Made by a program: the position numbers and the translations under genes. A model generated the notes under the pieces. It saw only the letters and a program-made list of their open reading frames with translations, was not told the origin of the DNA and searched no databases. From Mycocentrospora acerina (taxonomy: Eukaryota > Ascomycota > Dothideomycetes > Pleosporales), in the NCBI GenBank assembly GCA_022701365.1, contig JAKUHH010000167.1:434001-498000 (forward strand): DNA of 64,000 bases. The letters are read 5' to 3'. Within the stretch, counting starts at the first letter, position 1; the number at the start of each line of letters is the position of its first letter. Shown one piece after another: positions 35,780 through 46,550 of this stretch.

Positions 35780-37549
35780 CTACCCCAACAACCAAGTCAT
35801 CAAGTCCTCCGGATTACTTTGTCACTGATGACGGGCACTTTGCTGGTACATTGAGATCCCAGTTCAACAACATTAGCCCCAGCTAACCTGTCCAAGGCCC
35901 AACACAAACTGGCCATGCGCCATTCCTTGCGCAAACAAACATAGCTCCTTTCGCAGGGGTATCTTACATCCCAAACACGCCTCTCGAAACGCAAATACCA
36001 ATTGTTGGAAATGCGGATAATCGCAACATCTTCCAAAGTCTCGCAAATATCAGTCCATACTTCCCCAACCCTAGAGGTTTTGGTGTCGATGAATATGCGA
36101 TTCCTCCAGGCTCGAATGTATCGTGGCTCAATATGATCCATCGCCATGGTAGTCGCTATCCCGAATTCAGTGGTGGTGCTGCCGAACGCAAATTGGGACA
36201 GAAGATCATGGACGCAAAGGGCAAATTCACAGGTCATGGTGCACTTGGATTTCTTAACTATTGGACGTTTGGACTTGGTGCTGAGATTCTTGTTCCTATG
36301 GGAAAGCAAGAGTTGTTCAATTCGGGAACGCTACACTACTACCAGTATGGCCATTTGTATCCAAACAATGGCAGCAAGATTGTCGTGAGAAGCACAACAC
36401 AGAGGCGGATGACGGAATCTGCAGAGTACTTCCTCGCAGGATTCTTCGGGCTCGGCTGGACTCAAAACGCAACGTTGGAGTTGGCGATTGAGTATCCTGG
36501 GTTTAACAACACGTTGGCAGGCTACAAGCAGTGTAATCACTCTAGTTGGGAGACTGGAAGAGAAGGCAGGTCATCTTTGGAGTTTTGGCAAATGCAGAAT
36601 GGAAACTAACTTTGAATAGCGCTTATGGATTGGGCTCATATTTATCTCGCCGACGCACACAAACGTTTGAAAGCAGACATTACAGGTGATCTGGACTGGA
36701 CTTTGACTGACACCTGTAAGCTTGAGCAGAGGACCTAGAACGTATACCACTAACCATATTCAAAGACAACGCTCAAGCTCTATGCGCATACGAGACAGTC
36801 GGCCTAGGTTTCTCTCACTGGTGTGGTCTATTTACATACGAAGAGTGGGAAGGCTACGAGTACGCTCTGGATATTGGGTTCTCAGCAGGTACTGGCTTTC
36901 AGTCTCCTGTTGGTCGGGCTGTTGGTGTTGGTATGTTATTCATTGCATTCTTACTGTCCGAGGAGGGGCAAATAGCGTCTGACTCGTTATAGGATACGTC
37001 GAGGAGGTGCTTGCCCGTATGCAACACCATGTCATCACCGACCCCACAGCTCAAATCAATACCACACTGGATAACAACACAGTTACGTTTCCCATTGACC
37101 AAGCACTGAATCTCGACTTTAGCCACGACTCCAACATCATCAGCGTCTTGGTAGCATTTGGATTGACGCAATTCAACGACTTCTTACCCACGTCCCATAT
37201 TCTCCGCGAACGCGAGTTTATCCTCTCGCACCTCGAACCATTTGCCGGCCGCCTCGACATTGAAGTCATCAAAACACCCGCACCGGTGAACCCCAAGCGA
37301 TTCAAAAAGGACATTTATCTCGACGGCGAACCAACCAGCTACGTGCACTTTATCCTCAACCAAAGAACTATTCCGCTGGGGAGGAGCCTGCCCGAGTGCG
37401 GAGACCGAGACGACGGTTGGTGCGAGATGGAGACGTTTCTCAAGGTGCAGCAGAAGCAGATTGAGTTGGCAGATTACGAGTACGCGTGTTTTGGCGAGTA
37501 TGAGAATCCAAAGTACGGAGAGGTCATGGATGGACATCCGGTGCGGTGA
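35780..37549 (+). CDS. Histidine acid phosphatase (phytase-like), 5' end unresolved
   Basis: Supported exons: 35780-35845, 35897-36565, 36620-36715, 36766-36930, 36993-37549 (about 517 codons). The catalytic RHGSRYP motif lies near 36139 and the proton-donor HD motif in NLDFSHDSNI near 37120. Other family blocks are FLAQTNIAPFAGVSYIPNTPLETQ, ISPYFPNPRGFGVDEY, NNTLAGYKQCN, LCAYETVGLGFSHWC, FTYEEWEGYEYALDI and several N-glycosylation sites. These enzymes release phosphate from phosphomonoesters or phytate and are usually secreted. The intron 35846-35896 contains an in-frame TAA; splicing it joins HFAG to PTQTG, as expected. The intron 36566-36619 appears to use a GC donor. The first coding exon is not settled: an ATG at 35634 opens a 21-codon frame followed by TGA just before a strong GTAAGT (35703). 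No signal peptide was found. Confidence 0.8.
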
Positions 37550-37780
37550 GTAGGATTAGTTGGTGTTTGTTAGTGTAAGGGGGGTGGAAATGGAAGTGGA
37601 AGTGGGATTATAGAGTAGTGAGAGGGTAAAGAAAGAAAGAAATCAGAAAAGTGATTTGCATAGCTTGTTGAATGCCATAATTTAAATAAAGATGATATCC
37701 GATAAGACTTATGACCGTGTATGTATGTATGTATGCATGTATGTATGTAATCACCATCCATTGCAACACTTTTTTCCATA

Positions 37781-37880
37781 TTCCCTCCTTCCTCTCTTCC
37801 TTCCCTCCTTCCTCTCTTCCTTCCCTCCTTCCTCTTTTCCTCCCCTCCTTCATCTTTTCCTTCCCTCCTTCCTCTCTTAC
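37781..37880. repeat. 20-bp polypyrimidine minisatellite
   Basis: Five head-to-tail copies of a 20-bp unit (TTCCCTCCTTCCTCTCTTCC), the first two identical and the rest with a few substitutions. It lies about 230 bp downstream of the phosphatase stop. Confidence 0.95.
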
Positions 37881-38142
37881 CTTCCTTCCTCCATTTCAAA
37901 AGCTCATATCATCATCATATAACACAAAGCCTAATTAGCTCAATAGGTCAGTACAGCGAATTTTCAAATTCTGCTTCTACTTCAGTATCACCTAATTCGT
38001 TGTTTTGAATTAATATAAAACCAAAAAAAAAGAGGGAGAAAAAAAAAAAAAGAGTGAAGAGAGAAAAATGTTTTAATATCAGATTCAGCAAAGTGTACAT
38101 AAAATACAGTTGCCATGCATTCACATTCACACCAGGCACCCC

Positions 38143-38168
38143 GTCTGTCTGTCTGTCTGTCTGTCTGT
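38143..38168. repeat. (CTGT)n microsatellite
   Basis: About six perfect CTGT units in the convergent 3' region upstream of the MPP-beta stop. Confidence 0.95.
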
Positions 38169-38276
38169 GCGTCTATGCCCTAATTACATACACAAACATA
38201 CACTCATACATATACACGCACACGCATACACACACACATTAATATATATATGTGTGTATATATTTCATGTCCATGT

Positions 38277-40247
38277 CTACGAGATCATCCTGCTCATGTC
38301 GTTCCTGATGCGGTTGTAGTCGAGGAGACCCTCAATCTGGCCAACGGCGGAAATGGCCACGTCGCGATCCCAGAGCTTGTTCCTGGCAAAGGCCATGACG
38401 TCCTTCTCGGTGATGCGGCCAACAACGCGCTCAACCTCCTCGGGTGATAACCGGCGGCCAGTGGTGACAATCTGGCGACCAATGTCCTCGGCGACGGCGG
38501 TGGTGCCGTCAAGGGCAAGAAGAATCGAGGCCTTGAGCTGGGCCTTGGCGCGCTCAACCTCGGCCGAGGAGACGTTCATGGACAGGCGGGACCATTCGCG
38601 GAGGGTGAAGTGGACGAGGTCATCGAGCTGGGTGACGTTGGAGCTGGTGAGGTAGATACCCCAGAGACTGCGGATTTGTTAGCGGGTGGGATTTTTTTGT
38701 CAAGTTGGGTGAGTGCATGTGAGACGAGGGGGGACGTACCCAGTGTCCGAGTAGCTGGTGGAAAAGCTCATGAAGCTGTTGGCCAGGTTGTTTTGCGAGA
38801 CAAAGTTGCTGAGCTTGCTGCCAAGGTAGGCCGAGGTGCCCATGGCGCGGTCCCAGTTGCCGACAATGGCCTGTGTGACGAGGGCCGTGAAGTAGTCGGG
38901 GTCGCTCCAGCTGACACCCTCGACGGCAATGGCAATGTTGGCGGTGCCCATGGTGTCGTCACGGAGCCTGACCTCTGAACCAATGAACTCCGGCGTCTTC
39001 TTCTGCTCGGCGGCGAGCGTCTTGGCCGAGTAGTCCTGGGGCTCCGAGGGCAGGTTGGCAAAGTACTTTTCGGCGAGCTCGACGAGCTGCTGGTGGGGGA
39101 CACCACCGGCACCAACGAGGACCATGCGGTCGGCCGTGTAGTTTGTCTTGATGTACGTCTCGAGGTCTGTGCGCTGGATGCTCTGGATGTTCTCCTTGGG
39201 GCCGAGGATGGTGCGGCCGAGGGACTGGCCCTGGTAGGCGGTGGCGTGCAGGTGGTCAAAGACTACCTCCTCGAGCTGCTTGTCAACCTCCTCCTGCTCG
39301 CGCAGGATGACGTCGCGCTCGCGCTCAATGGCCTGGGGCTCGAGCTTGGAGTTTTGCAGAATGTCGGAGAGGATGTCGACGGCGGCGGGGACGTCGTTGT
39401 TGAAGGCCTTTGCGTAGTAGACGGTGTTTTCGCGCTGCGTCGGGTCAATGGCGGGGCGGCAGCTTGGGTGGGGGCACATACCGACGTGTAGGCGTTGAGG
39501 TGGCCGCCCATGTTTTCAATCTCGAGCTCGAGCTGCTGCTGGGTGCGCTTCTGGGTTCCCTGGGGCGGGGGTTAGCGGGGGCGGATGCATGCTTGGGCAG
39601 TAGTGAATGGTGGCGGGGGGTTGAGGAGTTGGGGTGGTGGTTGCTGGCGGGGGTGATTGCTGGCGGGGTGGTGATGACGGCTGGGGCGGTGATGACGGCT
39701 GGGGTGGTCATGACTGCCAGGCTGGTCATGACTGCCAGGCGGTGGGCAGCTGCGACAAAGACATACCTTGAAGGCCAGGTGCTCGAGGAAGTGGGCGGTG
39801 CCGTTGGTCTTGTCCGTCTCGGCGCGGCTGCCGGCGTCGATCCACACGCCGACCGTCGACGTCTGGGCCCAGGGGGAGTGCTCGGTGGCAATCTGCGTGC
39901 GTGTCAGTCCATGTCGACGGGGGACAATGGCAGTGGGGGGGTCAATGGCAATGGCAATGCCGTGTCCGTGTCCATGTCCGCGTCGAGGCCAATGCCAGGT
40001 GCAGGCCAATGCCATGTCCACGTCCGCGTCCACGTCCACGCCATGTCCACGCCCATGTCCCCGGCCAGGCGCGTACCGTGAAGCCGTTGCTCAGCGTCGT
40101 CGACTCCGTCTTGGAGCCGTAGCTGACGGGCGTGGCCAGCCCGCGGGTCAAGGGCGAGGCCGACGGGCGCTGGGCCTTGACCGAGTGGATGGCGGCGCGG
40201 GAGCGCATGCTCCGCTGCAGGTTGAGGGCGAGCTGCCGGGAAGCCAT
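38277..40247 (-). CDS. MAS1: Mitochondrial processing peptidase beta subunit
   Basis: Five exons (40247-40077, 39892-39767, 39559-39482, 39434-38740, 38667-38277) give 486 residues. An Arg/Ser-rich presequence (MASRQLALNLQRSMRSRAAI) leads to the M16 peptidase domain. The inverted zinc motif HFLEH is at His91/Glu94/His95, and the distal zinc ligand is Glu171 (ILREQEE); these catalytic residues mark the beta rather than the alpha subunit. With MPP-alpha it removes presequences from imported matrix proteins. Introns of 184, 207, 47 and 72 bp all keep phase; the two longer ones are repeat-rich. Homology is strong throughout, for example YQGQSLGRTILGP and WDRAMGTSAYLGSKLS. It is divergent from SDHD, with 353 bp between the start codons. 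Confidence 0.96.
39560..40076. repeat. Minisatellite-like repeats in MPP-beta introns 1 and 2
   Basis: Intron 2 (39560-39766) carries repeated GGTGATGACGGCTGGGG units and a tandem GGTCATGACTGCCAGGC unit. Intron 1 (39893-40076) carries CCATGTCC/CGCGTCC-type repeats. The short exon 2 lies between them. Confidence 0.8.
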
Positions 40248-40390
40248 TGCGTCAGCGCGCGGTGCGGTGCGGGAAGGGAATGGCGGGAGGGCGGGTGGTG
40301 GTGATGGGGAGAGGGTGGCAGGGTGGCAGAGATGCTGGCGCTGCCGGCCGCCGCTGAGCGTGTGCAGCGTCGAAAACTGCCGTCGTTGCG

Positions 40391-40451
40391 CGTCACGTGA
40401 CGCTCCCGTAATCAACCGATGTCATTGGCCTTGCCCCGCCCGCCAGCCAAT
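40391..40451. promoter_or_regulatory. Shared MPP-beta/SDHD promoter elements: CACGTG palindrome and two CCAAT boxes
   Basis: In the 353 bp between the two divergent start codons are a perfect 12-bp palindrome CGTCACGTGACG (40391-40402) containing the bHLH E-box CACGTG, an inverted CCAAT (ATTGG, 40424-40428) and a direct CCAAT (40447-40451). CCAAT is the site of the fungal HAP2/3/5 complex, which controls respiratory genes. Motif matches only; binding is inferred. Confidence 0.55.
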
Positions 40452-40600
40452 CGCAGCGCCAGCAAAAGCCCGCCCGCGTCAGCAGCCATTGCCGAGGAAC
40501 GTCGTCAAAGTCGCCTATATCCAACTCCAGATCCACATCCACGTCCACGCCCCGACCCCCATTGCCCGCCCGCCTGCCCGCCCGCCTGCCCTCGACCACA

Positions 40601-41591
40601 ATGGCCTCCGTCATGCGCCCCAGCTTTGTCCGCCAGGCCCCCGCCGCCTCGCAGCGCTTCCTGTCCTCGGCCTCCGCAATCAGCCGACCCACGCTCGTCC
40701 AGCACCTGCGCCCAGCAATCCACAAGTCGACTCGCATTGCCGCCTTCCACGCCACCCAGCCCACCCAGATCCTGCCCCCGCTGCCCCAGACCGTCGTCGG
40801 CACCGCAAACGACCCTACGCCCGTGCCCGAGCCCACGCCCGCCCACGGCAGCTACCACTGGAGCTTTGAGAGGTGCGTTGAGCCCATTCCTTTGCTGTAC
40901 CTGTCGACGGACATGTTGGAGGGGCTAGAGGTGCTGGAGATATTGGGGACATGAAAAAAAGAAAGGCATTGGAGACATTGAAGACGTTGAAAACATTGAA
41001 CATGTCAAAGACATTTAAAAAATCATTGAATACGTCAGAGACATTTAAAATATTGAATATGTCAAACATGTCAAAAGAACATGGAATACGTCAAAGTTAT
41101 AGAAAACATCAAAAGCGTCAAAGAGGAGGCTAGACCAGAGCAAGGGAATTACACAAAGAGAAAGAAACCACGACTAACATGCTCGACCCAGAATCGTCTC
41201 CGCCGGCCTCGTCCCCTTGACCATCGCACCCTTTGCCGCAGGATCGCTGAACCCCGTCACCGACTCCATCCTCTGCGCCCTGCTCGTCGTACACTCGCAC
41301 ATTGGCTTCGAGTACGTCTCTCCACCTCACCCCAACCGTTCAATTGCCCTTGCCACGAATACAAATATCCCCACAACCACCCCCAAACAAGACCAAAACT
41401 TCAATGCTAACAAATCTCCCCCCAGGGCGTGCGTCATCGACTACTTCCCCAAGGCCCGTGTCCCCAAGTCCCGCGCCGCCGCCACATGGGCCCTCCGCGC
41501 CGCCACCATTGCCACAGGCGTCGCCCTCTACTCATTTGAGACAAACGACGTTGGCGTCACCGAGGCCATCATCAGGCTCTGGAAGGCTTAG
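40601..41591 (+). CDS. SDH4: Succinate dehydrogenase membrane anchor subunit D (CybS)
   Basis: Three exons (40601-40872, 41192-41311, 41426-41591) give 185 residues. A long mitochondrial presequence (MASVMRPSFVRQAPAASQRF) and Pro-rich stretch precede the CybS domain: HGSYHWSFERIVSAGLVPLTIAPF, then LCALLVVHSHIGFEACVIDYFPKARVPKSRAAATWALR, then a third membrane helix ending EAIIRLWKA. It anchors the SDH catalytic subunits in the inner membrane and helps bind heme b and ubiquinone (complex II, the SDHI fungicide target). Both introns keep phase. Intron 1 is 319 bp, much longer than others here, and filled with a diverged short repeat. It is divergent from MPP-beta. Confidence 0.95.
40873..41191 (+). 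repeat. Diverged GACATTGAA-like repeats filling SDHD intron 1
   Basis: From about 40935 to 41115 the intron is made of A-rich units close to GACATTGAA / AACATGTCAAA repeated many times with drift. The intron has a GTGCGT donor and a CTAAC branch site near its 3' end. Confidence 0.7.
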
Positions 41592-42011
41592 ATTGATGAG
41601 AGAGCCCTAATTTTTCTTTCAAAGTTTCTGTAAAAGTAAAAATTATATTTATACACACACACACTTACACATACACATGAGAGATTTGGAATGTTTTGGA
41701 CTCGACTTGCCTATCTTGGGAGGGGGGTTTGCCTGTGAGGAATGAATACATGTGACTATTACGAAAAATCCTGAAATGTTTTTTTCTCCCCCTTTTCTTC
41801 TTCTTCTGAGTGAGTGCTTGCTGATGGTAAGTATACACTGTGAATAATCCTGTTCTGAGTAAGTGCTTGGTAGTGATGGCGATGGGAATTGTGCACTCTA
41901 AATAATCCTGTGAGGCCCTTTCGTAGTAATGGCTTTGGACTCTAGAAGAAGAAGAAAAAAATTATCATGGGACATGCACTTACTTGATACGCTGCACACC
42001 CTCCAACAGAA

Positions 42012-42063
<52 letters not shown>

Positions 42064-42596
42064 AAAAACCCCCCCCCCCCCCCCCTTTCCATTCTATATT
42101 CCATCACAAAAGGACTAGCACTAACGAAAAAAGAACAGTTTGATTTATTCACAACATTCTCCCTTGATAAAAGTTCGAAGAATTTTTTCTCTATTTGGAA
42201 TTATTCAAATATATTAATACAGGAAAGAATTATATAATGGGATAAGTCTTTTAAACTCTTCTCTTCATTAGCATGCATGCCATTGTTTCTCCAAAGAGAC
42301 GAAGTTAAAATAAGTCGAATTAACAGCAAGAGCTTATTCAAACTCTACTCTCTAACCCTCCTGCATATCACTTTTAGAAAGAAAAATTTATAAGTAATAA
42401 CAACAACAACTAACGCCAACCCCCTTCTCCTCTCCAACTCTTTCTTCAATCCACTCTCAAACGACCGGACCAATACAAACTAAACGACAGTTTATCATCA
42501 AAATTCACTTTTCCCTCCACCTCATTTTTTTACAAATTACTTCAAAAGAACCAATCACACCAATAAGAGAAGAAGAAGACAAAAAAAACAGTCGAT
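41592..42596. other. Convergent region with long poly-C tract
   Basis: SDHD 3' UTR and the 3' side of the MFS gene. It contains 49 consecutive C (42013-42061), seven A, then 17 C (42069-42085), with AT-rich sequence after. No gene seen. The exact homopolymer length is unlikely to be reliable. Confidence 0.7.
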
Positions 42597-45500
42597 TCAC
42601 ACACCCCACCTCCCTCTCCCCATCTGCTCCTCCTCCTGCTCCTCCTCCTGCTCCTCCACCTCCCCCAATCTCACCCCCCTCAGCAAGAAATTCAACTTGC
42701 GAATCTCCGTCCACCGGCTCAACCCCCCCAGCTCAAGCACACTCATCCTCCTCATCTTCCCACTCGGATTCCCAATAACCACCGCCTTCCAATCTGGCCC
42801 CCTCCCCCGCCTCTCCAGCTGCTCAAACTCCCGCCACGCAGCCGTATCTCTGCGCGTGCCAAACGTGTGGTGGGGAATGACTTGGACTTGCCTGAAGCGC
42901 CACAGCACGGCAGTGAGGAGCAGCGTGAGGGCGAGGAGGATCCCGGCCGTCACGCCCGTCGAGGCCATTGCGCCTAGTTTGCGCGTCATGATCCCCCCGA
43001 CTTGCGTGGCGATTGCTGCGCCGAGAAAAGCCAGGGTCTGCGCGACGAAAATGCCGGCCGTCACGCGGGGAAACGACGAGTAGGTTGTGCGGCGGCGCCG
43101 GTCTTGCACGGCCATGGAGACGAGCCGGTGCCGCGTGTTGCTCCCTGGTTGGAGGTCGCATGTGTCGAATGTTTCCATCATTAGGCCGTGGCATTCGGCG
43201 ATGGCGAGGGTGCTGAGGAAGCCGACGGCGCCGGCGAATATAATGGGCACCATGTATGGCCGTGGGCGTCCGGCTGAGGAGACAGTGTACGCGAGGCCCA
43301 TGAGGGGGAGGCTGAGCGTGAAGATGGTGCGCCGGACGAGATGCGACGACCAGGTGACTTGCTTTTCGAATGTCATGCTGTCTGTTCGGAACGACTTCTT
43401 GCGCTCTCGTGAAAAGATACCTGCCTTGGTCAGGGGGATGGCGAGGAATGCCCCAATGGCAATGGACATGACGCCTGCTCCTACAAAGCGAGGCTGCCAC
43501 CTGTATTCCTTGGAAAGTAGCGCTCCGAGAAGGATAATGACCAGCACGATTTGTGCGTAGATCCATGCTAGGTAGAGTGCTAGGATGAGGAACCCAGGCT
43601 GGCACATCATCATCAGCATGAGCTTCATGCCGGCCCAAACTTCTTCAAACCAGTACAACGGACCCTCGGCGCAAATGTGTAGTTTGACTTCGCCACGAGC
43701 CACTCGACGCGTGATGTAGTTCTCATCTCGATCATAGACTTCCGTCACAGACCTTCGATACGCCAGACGACGCGTCTCCGGAGCCATGATGTTGAGAGTA
43801 AGCGCAGCTGCGAGAATAATGGTGACAATGTAGAACCCCCAAGCTGGACTTAGAATTTCAATAATCGCTGCGCCGACTTGAAACCCCACAGCCAGTGACC
43901 CAATCCAGCACCACGACCAGATCCCAAGCCACATGCCCATGCCCCCGCCATGTCGTCGCACATCACTCGCAACAACAAACTCTTGATGCGGATTCTTGCT
44001 TTGCAAAGAGGCTCCAAAGAGATCCAGCAGCACTGTGATGTAGTTTACATTTGCGAACCCAAGGACAAGCCCAGATACCGCGCGGGCACACAGTAGACCA
44101 GTCCTGAATGTTGCGTTGTTTGGGGATCGTCTGGCACCAACGACTATTGCCTGAGGAAACTGCAGAGGTAGGGCAAGAGCTAGAGCGACTAGCACATATG
44201 GTTTCCTTCCGTGAAGCAGCGGCAACGGCCATGCGACGAATGTCGAAATGGCAAGCCCAAGGTAGAGTCTGTTTGTAGTGAGTTCTTGGAATTTCCTTCC
44301 GCTGAGGAACTACACACACGACGTTACCCACAACGACGACATGTCTCTCGTCTGCAAGGTAGTACTGAATTCGTGGAACTTCCCCGGCCTACACAATGTC
44401 AGACGAAGCAGACTGTTTCATGCCATCTATCACACACATAAATCCCGATGATGATCCCAAGTAAAGCTGTGTTGATGCATGCAATTGCTGCGGTAAAGCG
44501 CTTCTTGCTAGTGGACCAGTTTCTAGCAACTGGTTGTCTGCGATGGTGCCTGTGTAAACTGAACGTATGATGGCGAGCCTGTTCGCGCACGCTCAACTCG
44601 CCGCCATATCTTTTGGCTGGGAGGTCCTTCCTACCAACCAATCTGTCGGGCGGACCAAAGCTCGGCGATCTTAGCCTTGGATGCCATGATCTGGATTCTT
44701 CGTTGGAATGCTTCTGACGTCGATGCCTGCGGCTGTGGGGTTCTCCTGTACTTTGTCCGCGTAGTCGGCCATGAGAATCATTGCACGTCATAGGGCGGAG
44801 GACGAAATCTACATGCTCTCTGGGAGCAGGTTGGCTGAGTTTTGGTGGAAGGAGCAAGTCGCTTTGCGTGCTGAACTTTGATCGACCCTGGCCTTCAGAC
44901 TCGTCTCCGTTGGAGGATGATGGAGATGAAGAAGAAGTGTCTTGCGATCGGTGTTTTGGATGTGAGTAGGCCCAATCAAGGGAATCTGAATCTTTGTGTA
45001 ACCCGACACAAGGTGCCGGACCAACCGAGTGATCCATTGTTTTTCTTTGAACAAGAGCAGGCGGAAGAAGTGGAGATTTGCCAGTGTTTGAACGCTCAAG
45101 ATATTCGCTACTAGAGCTTTGTGAGGAGGAATTAGACACCGCATATTTAGCTACATCGTCAGAAGATCCTGATGCTTTGAGCGGAGAGCCTGTAGCCATC
45201 AAGTGTCTCGTGGAATCGCCCGATACGTCTTGAATCGCGTTTTGCGCATCTTCGATAAGTTCATAGAGCTCCTCCACTTGAACCTTGTTTGAAGTATCCT
45301 CTACAAGCTCAACAGCTTCTTGGACCATATCTTCCAAGCCCTCAATTGCGTCACTGAGTTTTTTTCCACCAACCCTCTCAAAGGCGCTACGACCTGGGAT
45401 TGGTTGAGTCGGAGATATTTGAACCCCCGAGATGATTGCAGGCGTTGTGATAGTTTCGCGTTGCAGAGATGGTTGCATGGACTCAGATGCCCTTGACCCT

Positions 45501-46048
45501 CCGAGTTGATCTGGTACAGGCGCAGACCTGTCTACACAAGGACGGAATCCACTGGTAGGATTCTTTGCCGGATGATGCATCGATGTAAGTCTCTTTTGCC
45601 CAGCATGCAACTTCGAAGGCGATGCCACCTTTTGCACGAGTGGTACACGACGTATTTGGGCTGTCCGATGTCTCGTGGCAGGCGAAGGGCTGCTATTGCC
45701 TACGGACACGACACTGCGCTCAGTGGAGGTGACGAGCGATTTTTTCCGGAGAGTAGATGTTGGACCCACAAGACAACGATCTGTATCTGGCTCAAACATA
45801 GTTGTACTGTTTCGTTTAATCGCCTTCGGAGGTAAGCGTTTGCGACTAAAAGGATTCGTAGTAGGAGACGGAGTGTCGCATTGTATCACACTGTCTGGGG
45901 CGGTATCAACGAGCCGCGACGACTTTCCATCAAGCCAAGGTAATTTCTTCGCTGCTGTTTTAGTCGTCGCCTTTTTTCTCTCTGGGGTTGTCTTTCCCAT
46001 CACATGCCCAGTCGGAACAGTAGGTTTGGTGTTGGTATTTCCAGGCAT
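42597..46048 (-). CDS. MFS-like transporter with ~515-residue cytosolic N-terminal extension
   Basis: Three exons (46048-44438, 44388-44318, 44268-42597) give 1117 residues. The first ~515 residues are Ser/Pro/Arg/Lys-rich and disordered, with one predicted helical patch (LSDAIEGLEDMVQEAVELVED). TM1 (FTAAIACINTALLGIIIGIYAG) crosses the first intron, and about twelve membrane segments follow. The central loop has PETRRLAYRRSVTEVYDRDE and CAEGPLYWFEEVWAGMKLM, a layout typical of a fungal major facilitator group, sometimes annotated as polyamine or drug transporters. I do not assign a substrate. The extension and transporter share one phase-consistent frame across two introns (GTGTGT donors) with no start between them, so they read as one gene. 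The tail is Glu/Gln-rich. The extension could be regulatory. Confidence 0.82.
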
Positions 46049-46550
46049 GTTCGTCCCGCGAGTGTGACGACAAGATGCAACAAGTTAGGCTTGCAATCAA
46101 AGCTCGACGAAATTTTTTGTCTCGTTTCTGGTGATTTTTGCTACAGTGTCAACGGACAAATGTGAAGAAAGGTGTCGAGACTGAATCGAGTAAAAGGTGA
46201 GATGAAGATGAACAAGGGTTGTAATGGTATAGGAAGCGGCCAGCTTCGAGGTTTGTATAGATGCGTGGGAATGATAGAAACTCAACGTAGAGGAATCTGG
46301 CCGCAAACAGATAGGCACAAAGAATAAAGGCAGGGATTTGTAGATAAATTCGAGTGGTAAGAGGAGGTGAATTTGATGTCAAGTCTGTTTGGTACATTCG
46401 TGGTTGCCTTATTCTTCATGCTTACTTCCTTTGGGCCCATCAATCAAGACACAACTACCAATCGTTCGATTTGGATGAGAGCTTGTTATTTCAAACTGCA
46501 TATTCATGGGCTTTAAGTTACTCTTGTATTGACACCAGCTGATTTGCTAT

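Larger units (their letters stand above)
37550..38276. other. Convergent 3' region rich in simple repeats
   Basis: Between the phosphatase stop and the MPP-beta stop: a GTAT repeat (near 37718-37750), a polypyrimidine minisatellite, poly-A/purine tracts (38022-38068), a CTGT repeat (38143-38168) and CA/TA repeats to 38265. No gene. Confidence 0.7.

Noticed and set aside
35884..35886. TAA as evidence of a phosphatase pseudogene
   Set aside because: It falls inside a good 51-bp intron (GTACAT donor, CTAAC branch, AAG acceptor) whose removal gives a smooth family-like junction.
37936..37971. tRNA gene
   Set aside because: No acceptor stem or anticodon arm folds properly, and the A-B box spacing is too short.
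42597..44225. MFS gene starting at 44225
   Set aside because: That frame lacks TM1-2; two upstream exons restore them in phase.
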